Below, one piece after another: positions 54,699 through 62,946 of a stretch of DNA of 64,000 bases. The DNA is from Nostocales cyanobacterium HT-58-2. Lineage in GTDB: Bacteria > Cyanobacteriota > Cyanobacteriia > Cyanobacteriales > Nostocaceae. How positions within the stretch are numbered: position 1 is the stretch's first letter; every line of letters begins with the position of its first letter. The stretch covers positions 3,111,001-3,175,000 of the forward strand of contig CP019636.1 in NCBI GenBank assembly GCA_002163975.1, read 5' to 3'. A model generated the notes under the pieces. The model saw nothing but the letters and a program-made list of their open reading frames with translations, ran no database searches and was not told the origin of the DNA. The position numbers and the translations under genes are program-made.

Positions 54699-57393
54699 GT
54701 TAACACCTTTTGAAGATGCTCTCAATCTAGCCACAATGCTTCGTGTTGCAGTTGATGGCAGGGATGTTGGGGCATACATTTTGACAAAAGGTAGTCAGAA
54801 AGATAGGTTCTGCTTTGTTTTTGGATTTGACTGTAAGGGCATTCATACTACCCTAAGAAGCGAGCAAATAGATGCAATTTGTAATAACATAGAAGCTGGT
54901 TTAAAAGACCTTCCAGCAGAGGAGAGAGTCACTTTTCATTTGGGGTCTTTTTCTTCAGATAAAAAACGCCAACAAGAACTTGCATCTCTGGTACAAAGGA
55001 CTCCTTCGCCCAGCATACAATATTTGCTAACGTCTGAGAGAGCAAGAATACAACAGCTCACTCGCGCTGGTATCCGTAAACCGAAGTTTCTGCGCGTGTA
55101 CGTGACTTATACAGTAGAACCAGATGCGAAAGGCGCTGATGATTGGATTGAAAAACTATTAGCAAAAGCAGAATCTTGGTGGCAAGAATTTAAAGGGGAA
55201 GCAGCAGAAAGAGAAAATCAGCGACTAGAAACTATTATTTCTAATGCTTATACTGAGGGATTTCGACGGTGGGAACAAATTTTATCTAACAAATGGGGTT
55301 TGGATATTAGAGCTTTAACTCCACAAGAACTGTGGCAAGAAGTTTGGGGGCGATTTAACCAGACTGAACCAATAGAAATTCCTCAGTTACTTGTTTTAGA
55401 TGAAAATGGACTACACGAAAAAATTTATTCCGATTTATCAAGTTGTAAATTATTACTAGAAAACGTCCACAGCACGACATTATTGATGGAGTCAGGTGCA
55501 CCTGTTGCTGACCGTCAATGGGTCAATCTTAAAAATCGCTATGTTGGCGTGATGACATTTTTAGAAAAACCCGGTGGGTGGCAGAATAAAACCTCACAAC
55601 TGCGTTATCTGTGGGAACTTGTTGCCAGAGATGCAATTGTAGATACGGAAATTTTTTGTCAGTTGACGGCAGCTAATCCTACCATAGTAAAAACAACCTT
55701 ACAACGGGTACTCAAGCAGTCAAATGTCACGACCAAGATAGCACAAGAAAAAGGTAATACCATTGATGTTGCCGCGCAATTAAAATTGAGGAAATCTGTC
55801 GCAGCGCAAGAACAAATTTACGAAGGTGCATTGCCAATTTATACAGGGATTGCTATTTTGGTGCATCGTCAAACTTCGGAAAAATTAGACGAAGCATGCA
55901 GGTATATAGAAAACTGTTTTCAACGTCCGGCACAAGTTATTAGAGAAACCGAATATGCCTGGAAAATTTGGTTGCAAACTCTGCCAATTGTTTGGGAAAT
56001 ATTGTTAGCAAAACCCTTTAACCGTCGTCAGTTGTATCTTACAAATGAAGTGTGGGGATTAGTACCTTTAGTGACAACCAGAGCAGGCGATCGCAGAGGC
56101 TTTGAATTAATTGCTGACGAAGGGGGAACACCAGTCCATTTAGATCTGTTTAACCAGCACAAAAATTTAGCGTTGTTTGCCACAACTCGTGCTGGTAAGT
56201 CAGTTTTAGTATCAGGGATTTTGACTCAGGCTTTAGCACATAATATGCCAGTGGTAGCGCTGGATTTCCCCAAACCGGATGGTACGTCTACTTTCACAGA
56301 CTATACAGCATTTGTAGGGGAGAAAGGAGCGTATTTTGATATCTCCAAACAATCGAATAATTTGTTTGAACAACCAGACTTACGTTCTTTAAGTCAAGAA
56401 GAACAGCGTGAACGCTTGCAAGATTACGTCGCATTTCTTGAGTCTGCCTTGATGACAATGGTACTTGGTGCATCTAGCGGAAATCAGTTGCTGACGCAAA
56501 CAGTGCGTTCTGTTGTTAACTTGGCTTTAAATGCCTTCTTTACTGACGAAGGAATTCAAAAACGGTACAAAGCAGCCATAGAAGGAGGATTTGGCAGTGC
56601 GGCGTGGCAAAAAACCCCAACTCTAAGAGATTTTCTTAACTTTTGTTCGCGGGAGCAGCTGAACTTGTATAGCGCCGGTGACAGAATTGATGATGCACTC
56701 GAAATTATAAATCTGCGTTTGCGTTTTTGGCTAGAAAGCCGTGTGGGACAAGCTGTTTCTGCACCTTCAAGCTTTCCAACTGATGCTCAACTATTGGTTT
56801 TTGCACTCAGAAATTTATCAGATAGCGAAGATGCGGCGCTACTTTCCTTAAGTGCTTATTCAGCAGCACTACGACGTGCCTTGAGTAGTCCCGCTTCTAT
56901 ATTCTTTATTGACGAAGCACCAATTCTGTTTGAATTCGACCAAATTTCTGATTTGGTTGGTAGGCTTTGCGCTAACGGAGCCAAAGCAGGGGTTAGGGTC
57001 ATCTTATCAGCCCAAGACCCTGATACAATTGCCAAATCCAGAGCTGCATCTAAGATTCTGCAAAACCTATCAACAAGATTAATTGGTCGCATTCAACCCG
57101 TTGCTGTTGATAGTTTCGTGGAAATTTTGAAATATCCCCGCGAAATTATTGCTCGTAATGCATCAGAAAGTTTTTTCCCACGCAAAGAAGACATTTACAG
57201 CCAATGGTTGCTTGACGACAATGGGGTGTACACTTACTGCCGTTACTATCCAGGTTATGAACAGTTAGCAGTCGTTGCAAACAATCCTGATGAGCAAGCT
57301 GCACGTAATCGAGCAATGCAACGATATGAGGATAAATTTGAGGCAGTTTCTCATTTTGCTCGTCAGTTGATAGGGTCAATTCGTGGTCATTAA
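54646..57393 (+). CDS. VirB4/TraC-like conjugation or secretion ATPase
   Basis: 915 residues. Walker A in ALFATTRAGKSVLVSG (about 512-524), Walker B in SIFFIDEAPILFEF (about 750), and later AKAGVRVILSAQDPDT (sensor/arginine region). The N-terminal ~450 residues are a helical, VirB4-type domain (GVMTFLEKPGGWQN, YTGIAILVHRQTSEKLD). Energy source of a type IV secretion-like channel. Start at 54646 lies inside the previous gene; no later start keeps the domain. Closest relatives should be cyanobacterial T4SS-like ATPases. Confidence 0.85.
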   Translation: MKEKIGKQSVGIAGQESRLTPFEDALNLATMLRVAVDGRDVGAYILTKGSQKDRFCFVFGFDCKGIHTTLRSEQIDAICNNIEAGLKDLPAEERVTFHLGSFSSDKKRQQELASLVQRTPSPSIQYLLTSERARIQQLTRAGIRKPKFLRVYVTYTVEPDAKGADDWIEKLLAKAESWWQEFKGEAAERENQRLETIISNAYTEGFRRWEQILSNKWGLDIRALTPQELWQEVWGRFNQTEPIEIPQLLVLDENGLHEKIYSDLSSCKLLLENVHSTTLLMESGAPVADRQWVNLKNRYVGVMTFLEKPGGWQNKTSQLRYLWELVARDAIVDTEIFCQLTAANPTIVKTTLQRVLKQSNVTTKIAQEKGNTIDVAAQLKLRKSVAAQEQIYEGALPIYTGIAILVHRQTSEKLDEACRYIENCFQRPAQVIRETEYAWKIWLQTLPIVWEILLAKPFNRRQLYLTNEVWGLVPLVTTRAGDRRGFELIADEGGTPVHLDLFNQHKNLALFATTRAGKSVLVSGILTQALAHNMPVVALDFPKPDGTSTFTDYTAFVGEKGAYFDISKQSNNLFEQPDLRSLSQEEQRERLQDYVAFLESALMTMVLGASSGNQLLTQTVRSVVNLALNAFFTDEGIQKRYKAAIEGGFGSAAWQKTPTLRDFLNFCSREQLNLYSAGDRIDDALEIINLRLRFWLESRVGQAVSAPSSFPTDAQLLVFALRNLSDSEDAALLSLSAYSAALRRALSSPASIFFIDEAPILFEFDQISDLVGRLCANGAKAGVRVILSAQDPDTIAKSRAASKILQNLSTRLIGRIQPVAVDSFVEILKYPREIIARNASESFFPRKEDIYSQWLLDDNGVYTYCRYYPGYEQLAVVANNPDEQAARNRAMQRYEDKFEAVSHFARQLIGSIRGH

Positions 57394-57524
57394 AGCAAGG
57401 AGGAAAATTCCAAAAAATTCATCAAATTCATTTTAGAAAAATTAAACAATAATATACCAAGACCTTTCCCAAAGCGGGGTGGGGTTGCGAGGGAACAGCA
57501 AGTCATTATCCAAAGCCGAATATT

Positions 57525-58520
57525 ATGATGCTTAAAACTGGCAAATCCCAAATTATCATGACTTCTTTTTTTGCTGTGGCATTTTTAGGAACTTTACCAG
57601 CAATAGCAGAATTGGGAACTGTTTGGACTGATTTTCAATATTACGCAAATGATTTAAAAAATTATATTACCAATAATATTTCTGAGACTTTTCAACCAGT
57701 TGAATTGCAGACACAATCAGCCATTACAAGTTCGTCAGGTGATCTAAATATTCCTAATCCTAATGCTGCTGCCAAGTCTGTTCGAGACCAGATTACTCAG
57801 TACTCTGTGTCCGATAAATTTGAGAATAATCCAGTGGTTTATGGCACAGTAGTCAGTAATGAAATTAATCGTTATATTACCCGTAGTTCAGTTGAAAGTC
57901 TTCTTGGGAGAGATGGACAAAGTCGCTTAAAAACAAAGTTAGAAGATACTGAAAAAGCCGTTCAAGATAGTAATGAATTCGCTAAGAAAGCTGCAGATGA
58001 GAAGCAAAAGATACAAGAAAAGATTAGCAATAGTTCCAATATCTTTGAAGACTTACTAGGCAGAGCAACAGACGCCGTTAGTAGAGGCTCGTTACAAGGA
58101 CAACAGGAGCTAGCCAGAATAATAAGGCAAATGTGGGAGGGATTATCAGAGTTGGAATTACAAAATATTAATATTCAAAGAGAACAATCAAGAATGATGG
58201 GAGAAACCCTAGGAAATACAATCCAACTGCGAAATGACATACAATATTCCAACTTAAATCTAGCTGATATATCCCAACAAATGAATGAGGTGAATCGTGC
58301 CAGAAGAGTAGAGACATCAGCAGAAGTCGCACGACTTTTGCGAGTGACTTCTCAAACAGATTTATTTAGGAAAAAGAATAGTAACTCTCCCTCGCTAGAA
58401 AATAATCCTTCTTCCTTGGAAGAAAACTCTCCTTCTGGAGAAAGTAACCCTCCAGCTACAGAAAGTAATCCTTCTTCAGAAAATAGTCCTCCTCCTCTTT
58501 TAGAAGAGTCAGGAGAGTAA
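57525..58520 (+). CDS. Exported coiled-coil protein (VirB5-like by position)
   Basis: 331 residues. Signal peptide (IIMTSFFAVAFLGTLPAIAE), then a long helical region with heptad-like stretches (KLEDTEKAVQDSNEFAKKAA, IIRQMWEGLSELELQNINIQ) as in VirB5/TrbJ-type pilus-tip proteins, and a disordered Ser/Pro/Asn/Glu tail with repeated ESNPSSENS-like units (about 285-331). It lies between VirB4 and a VirB6-like gene, which is the canonical VirB5 place. Assignment is by fold class and order. Confidence 0.6.
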   Translation: MMLKTGKSQIIMTSFFAVAFLGTLPAIAELGTVWTDFQYYANDLKNYITNNISETFQPVELQTQSAITSSSGDLNIPNPNAAAKSVRDQITQYSVSDKFENNPVVYGTVVSNEINRYITRSSVESLLGRDGQSRLKTKLEDTEKAVQDSNEFAKKAADEKQKIQEKISNSSNIFEDLLGRATDAVSRGSLQGQQELARIIRQMWEGLSELELQNINIQREQSRMMGETLGNTIQLRNDIQYSNLNLADISQQMNEVNRARRVETSAEVARLLRVTSQTDLFRKKNSNSPSLENNPSSLEENSPSGESNPPATESNPSSENSPPPLLEESGE

Positions 58521-58533
58521 TCAAGATAAATTG

Positions 58534-59604
58534 ATGGTAAAAAATGGTAAAAAAATGTGGTTTTCTGGTTTCTATATTTTTTCTCAGATTGGCACGAATG
58601 ATGTTTTAACAAATGGCGTCCAAGCTGCACAAAGTATAGCTGATAGCTGGGATCAACAATGGATTGATTTATTGCAAAATAACACTAACGATAATTTATA
58701 TGGAGCGTTAACAAAGCTGGGGATTTTCTTTGCAGTAGGAACCTTGCTTTTTTTCATGGCGCAATGGATACGAGATGTCATGGATAATGAATATTCTCGT
58801 CCTGTATCTGCGATGATTTGGCCCTTTATAGTGGTGTTGTTATTAGCTAATCCAGGTAACGGCACTGTACTCTCTAATTTGACACTGGGATTACGAGATT
58901 TTGTCAACACAGTTAATCAGCAAGTTGTCGAAACAGCCGATGTTAATCAAACTTATCAGCAAGCACTCAATATGAGTATTGCTGAAGAAGTTGCTGGTGG
59001 TTTACTGCGTCCCTGTCAGTCTCTCAATGGTCAACAACAAGTTGAGTGTTTCATCAAAGCAAAGGAAAAAATTGACTCTCTCTTGCAGCAGTACAGAGAT
59101 TCCTACGGGGTTCAACCTTGGATAGACAGACTTGAGAACAAAGCCAATCAGATAGTTATCAGTAGTGGTAATCCATCGGAATTAGGTTTTAACTCTTTGT
59201 TGGGTTCTACAGTTCAAACTATTATCAAAAATATTTTAGTGTCTTTACAATCTGCTTTCCAAAACTTAATAGAAGTCACAATGCTACTCATAGCAGCTTT
59301 AGGACCTTTAGCAGTAGGAGGGTCTTTGCTACCTGTCGCGGGTAAACCTATTTTTGCATGGCTCACTGGATTATTGTCTATTGGTATTGCCAAAATTTCT
59401 TTCAATATTATTGCTGTAATATCAGCTGCTGTCATTGTGAATGGTCCAGCGCAAAATCTTGATGCAGACCCAGACTTAATGTGGTTTATGATCCTATTGG
59501 GAATTTTGGCACCGATTATGTCTTTAGGTTTGGCTGCTGTTGGAGGATTTGCAGTCTTCACCGCTATTAGTAACACTGCTGTGTGGGTCAGGGAGAGAGT
59601 TTAG
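58534..59604 (+). CDS. VirB6/TrbL-like polytopic channel protein
   Basis: About 356 residues from the ATG at 58534 (a TTG precedes). Helices near GALTKLGIFFAVGTLLFFMA, SAMIWPFIVVLLLANPG, and then a cluster after residue 235 (VTMLLIAALGPLAVGGSLLP, FAWLTGLLSIGIAKISFN, WFMILLGILAPIMSLGL). A long hydrophilic loop (about 95-200) with two Cys is between. The late helix cluster with PLA and FAWL resembles TrbL/VirB6. Confidence 0.75.
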   Translation: MVKNGKKMWFSGFYIFSQIGTNDVLTNGVQAAQSIADSWDQQWIDLLQNNTNDNLYGALTKLGIFFAVGTLLFFMAQWIRDVMDNEYSRPVSAMIWPFIVVLLLANPGNGTVLSNLTLGLRDFVNTVNQQVVETADVNQTYQQALNMSIAEEVAGGLLRPCQSLNGQQQVECFIKAKEKIDSLLQQYRDSYGVQPWIDRLENKANQIVISSGNPSELGFNSLLGSTVQTIIKNILVSLQSAFQNLIEVTMLLIAALGPLAVGGSLLPVAGKPIFAWLTGLLSIGIAKISFNIIAVISAAVIVNGPAQNLDADPDLMWFMILLGILAPIMSLGLAAVGGFAVFTAISNTAVWVRERV

Positions 59605-59659
59605 ATAAAGTCAAGAGTCAAGGGTCAAGAGTCAAAAATATGAGGGGGTGATTGGGTAT

Positions 59660-60481
59660 ATGACAAGGCTATTACAAGAAAGAAAATCAGCAGTCAATCT
59701 TTTGACAATATTTACCATTTGTACTTTTAGCCTGCATTTTTTGACGGTTATTTTATTATTATTTCAAGGCTTGCGTATCTACGCAGTCACTCAGAAAAAA
59801 CCTCTGACATTCGTGCAACTTGTTGATGGTAAACCAATCTCTCAAACCAACTCCCTTGAACGAGAACCGGAAGCCATTCGCCAATTCGTTGGTAAAACAA
59901 TGGTAGCTATGTTTAACTGGTCTGGAACCCTTCCACCAGCAACAATTGAAGATGTAACTAATCCCAAACCTGATTCAGGAATACTTGTTAATACTCTACA
60001 AGGTTTCTCAAAAAGAGTTTCTACAAGTAGTTGGGTAGCAAGCTTTGGACTTTCAGAAGATTTTCGCCAAGGTTTCTTGGCACAAATTGCGGATATGACA
60101 CCGCCAGAAGTTTTTTCTAAAAACAACCAAGCATTAACAGCACAGTTAGTTATCCAACGGGTTTATCCTCCTGAACAAATCGCGCCTGGTCAGTGGAGAG
60201 TTGGTATGGTTGCTAATATTGTACAAGTGAGACGTAGTGACAATAAAAAGTTATTAACTCCTTTCAATAAAGATTTTTTAGTACGAGCAGTCGATTCTTT
60301 TAAATATCCTTTATCTAACAGTATTACTCCATTACAAAGAGCTATATATAGTGTCCGTAACCAAAAACTAGAAATTTACGAAGTGAGTGACTTATGTCTA
60401 ACAGATGCATATAATTCTTCACCTAAAAGCCGATTAAAACGCTGTAGTGATGTTCCTAATTCAAGCAGCTTTACAAGATAG
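59660..60481 (+). CDS. VirB8/TraE-like bitopic protein, paralogue 1
   Basis: 273 residues from the ATG at 59660 (GAGGGGG 10 bases upstream; a GTG at 59648 is also open). One N-terminal helix (LTIFTICTFSLHFLTVILLL), then a periplasmic-type alpha/beta domain beginning FVQLVDGKPISQ and EREPEAIRQFVGKTMVAMF. The layout is that of VirB8/TraE. It is clearly a paralogue of the next gene, including the LVDGxxI and REPExIRxFVGxTMxxMFxWSG blocks. Confidence 0.72.
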   Translation: MTRLLQERKSAVNLLTIFTICTFSLHFLTVILLLFQGLRIYAVTQKKPLTFVQLVDGKPISQTNSLEREPEAIRQFVGKTMVAMFNWSGTLPPATIEDVTNPKPDSGILVNTLQGFSKRVSTSSWVASFGLSEDFRQGFLAQIADMTPPEVFSKNNQALTAQLVIQRVYPPEQIAPGQWRVGMVANIVQVRRSDNKKLLTPFNKDFLVRAVDSFKYPLSNSITPLQRAIYSVRNQKLEIYEVSDLCLTDAYNSSPKSRLKRCSDVPNSSSFTR

Positions 60482-60493
60482 GTGAGCAGAATA

Positions 60494-61198
60494 ATGCAGT
60501 TATTTCAACAAAAAAATCAAAAAAACAATATTCTTCCCTTATTCGTCGTAGCAACATTTGGGTTAAATGTGTTGACTATTTTGTTGCTGATGTTTCACGG
60601 GTCTATGTTGCAAAGGTTGAGTGGTCAATTACCACAAAGTTTAGTGCAACTTGTTGATGGTCGTGCCATAACAATAGAATCCCAAGAAAATTTAGAACGC
60701 AATCCAGAAACAATTCGGCGTTTTGTTGGTGAAACAATGACCATGATGTTTACTTGGTCAGGAAAACAACCACCGCAAACAGTGTGGCAAGCAACTTCAG
60801 AACTTTTGTCTGGTGATTTGAGGCGAAAATTTGAAGCAGAAATTACTCAAGGAATCCCTAAAAATGTTTCAGCCAATGTAGTAGGGAATGCGGAAAGTTT
60901 ATTATTAGTGCGGAGCATTTCTCAACCAGAGAAAATCGCTGATGGTGAATGGCAGTTAGAAATAGTTGCTAATCGTTTAATTTTTGCAGGTTATAATAAC
61001 AAAATTGGGGAAGCAATTCCTTTTAATAAAAAAATATTGGTGAGAGCATTAGACACACAAGCAATTTCTCTGCCCAATGTACAAAATCCTCTTTACTCCA
61101 CAGTTTATCGCCTTAATGAAGCTAGACTAGAAATTTACAATATTTGCGAAATTAAAGATAAAAACTGTTCTAACAAAATGATGGAAGTCAACAAATGA
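60494..61198 (+). CDS. VirB8/TraE-like bitopic protein, paralogue 2
   Basis: 234 residues from the ATG at 60494 (AGGTGAGC before it; GTG at 60482 possible). N-terminal helix LFVVATFGLNVLTILLLMFH, then SLVQLVDGRAITIE and NPETIRRFVGETMTMMFTWSG. Shorter than paralogue 1 because it lacks an insert of ~35 residues after WSG. Ends overlap the VirB10-like start by 4 bp. Confidence 0.72.
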   Translation: MQLFQQKNQKNNILPLFVVATFGLNVLTILLLMFHGSMLQRLSGQLPQSLVQLVDGRAITIESQENLERNPETIRRFVGETMTMMFTWSGKQPPQTVWQATSELLSGDLRRKFEAEITQGIPKNVSANVVGNAESLLLVRSISQPEKIADGEWQLEIVANRLIFAGYNNKIGEAIPFNKKILVRALDTQAISLPNVQNPLYSTVYRLNEARLEIYNICEIKDKNCSNKMMEVNK

Positions 61199-62886
61199 GC
61201 CAACCTCCAAATTCTTCTAACAATTTCTTTAAGAATTCTTCTAACAATTCCTCTAATCATAATAATTCAGATAATGAATTAGAATTTAGTATGGTGCCAG
61301 GAGAAAGACAATCATCTGATTGGCATCAGCGGATGGCAAATTTGGTTGGTTTAGAAGAAGAAATTCCACCATCTCATTCACCATTGAATAAAGAAAGCAG
61401 TGCTTCACAGGCTGCTAGAAGTAATGACCAACCACCACCCTCTGATCCATCCTCAGTTCGTACACAACAATCACTCTCATCTAACCCTTTTGCCAAAGTA
61501 GGTGTGGTGGGTGGTGCAACTCTGTTTGTGGTTCTAATAGCTGGTGTATTTCTCTCTCAATTGATGAGTGGAACCAACAAACAGCCGCGTAATATTCCTC
61601 AAGTCAGCCGTCAGGAAACTAATGAATCGAAAAAAACAGAGCAATTAAAACCTGAAGAAGAAATTGAGATACTAAAAACGAAACTTGCATTAGCTGAACA
61701 AGCAAAGGCAGTCAAAGCAGCACAACTTCAGCTCAAAACTGTAAGACCTAATCAAAACCCAACTCGAACACAATCAACATCAAGACCACAGCCAGCAACA
61801 CGGGTGGTGGTACAAAGGGTACCAACTCCAACACAAACTGTTTACGTACCTCGCGTTGTCGAACGTATCGTCAGAGTTCCTCAACCTGTAGCGCAGGTAC
61901 AACCCACTTCTACTCAATCTCCTCAAACGTTACCACAAGTTACACCTTCTCCATCATTTGAGTTATCCACCCCAGGATTAAACCCATCGGAATTGGCACA
62001 AATTCCCTTCTCTTTATCAGTACCCACTCCCAGTCCAACACCAAACCTACCAAGAGTCGCACCTTCCCCTCCAAATCCTAACTCTGAACCGATTTCTAGT
62101 GCTAAAGAAAGTGCAGAAATTACAACTGTGCCAAGAAGAACAAACACAATACCTAATCCTCAGCCAAGCTCACTAGCCTCAAACCAAACAAATCAGTATG
62201 CTGGTAAAACACTAGCCATCGGAACGAGTGCTAGAGCCGTGTTAGCAGATGCCATAACAGGGGAATCATCGAAGTCAGGATCTGATAATAGCAATAGCAA
62301 TAAAAATGACACTGCATTTGTGGTGCGCCTAAAAGAACCATTGAAATCTGTAGATGGGGCGATCGCATTACCGAAAGATACTGAGTTAGTTGCTCAACTT
62401 CAGCGAATTTCTGAAACTGGATGGGTACAGCTCAATGTCATTTCAATGATTCCTCAAAAGAGTAATGGCAAACTCACAGAAATCAAATTGCCCTCAGGTG
62501 CAATAAAAATTCGTGCACCTCAAGGAAGACCATTACTTGCCCGCAAGTATCCTGACAAATCAGGAAAGATAGCAGGCAATGATTTAGGACTATTCGTTGC
62601 GGGGGGTCTTGGTAAAATAGGAGATGTACTTAACCGTCCTGAGTCAAGACTTCGTGACTGTGGGGATAGCATTGAAGGTGAGGGTAGACGCTATTTATGC
62701 ACAGTCACCGAACAACAAAGAAACATTCCTGCTGCAGTTTTAGAAGGTGGTATGAATGCTGTCGTTCCCCAAATTAGCCAGCGCAGCCAACAAGCAAGCA
62801 ACGAATTGATCACAAAAAGTAACATTTGGTTTTTGCCAGAGGGAACAGAAGTTGAAGTGGTTGTCAATCGGATCACAAAAGTTTAA
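61195..62886 (+). CDS. VirB10/TrbI-like envelope-spanning protein
   Basis: 563 residues. Cytoplasmic Asn/Ser-rich N-region, one helix (GGATLFVVLIAGVFLSQLM, about 105-124), a coiled/Pro-Thr-rich linker (residues ~135-330), and a C-terminal beta-domain with IALPKDTELVAQLQRISE and the end FLPEGTEVEVVVNRITK, the classic TrbI/VirB10/TraB close (F.P.GTE..V.V.R). It would span the inner membrane and periplasm and link to an outer ring. Last gene of the operon; 4-bp overlap with the preceding one. Confidence 0.82.
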   Translation: MSQPPNSSNNFFKNSSNNSSNHNNSDNELEFSMVPGERQSSDWHQRMANLVGLEEEIPPSHSPLNKESSASQAARSNDQPPPSDPSSVRTQQSLSSNPFAKVGVVGGATLFVVLIAGVFLSQLMSGTNKQPRNIPQVSRQETNESKKTEQLKPEEEIEILKTKLALAEQAKAVKAAQLQLKTVRPNQNPTRTQSTSRPQPATRVVVQRVPTPTQTVYVPRVVERIVRVPQPVAQVQPTSTQSPQTLPQVTPSPSFELSTPGLNPSELAQIPFSLSVPTPSPTPNLPRVAPSPPNPNSEPISSAKESAEITTVPRRTNTIPNPQPSSLASNQTNQYAGKTLAIGTSARAVLADAITGESSKSGSDNSNSNKNDTAFVVRLKEPLKSVDGAIALPKDTELVAQLQRISETGWVQLNVISMIPQKSNGKLTEIKLPSGAIKIRAPQGRPLLARKYPDKSGKIAGNDLGLFVAGGLGKIGDVLNRPESRLRDCGDSIEGEGRRYLCTVTEQQRNIPAAVLEGGMNAVVPQISQRSQQASNELITKSNIWFLPEGTEVEVVVNRITKV

Positions 62887-62946
62887 TATCTGTTTTTGCC
62901 CGAAAAGAATGTCGATGAGTTCAAACGGCGCAATGAATAGACGGCA

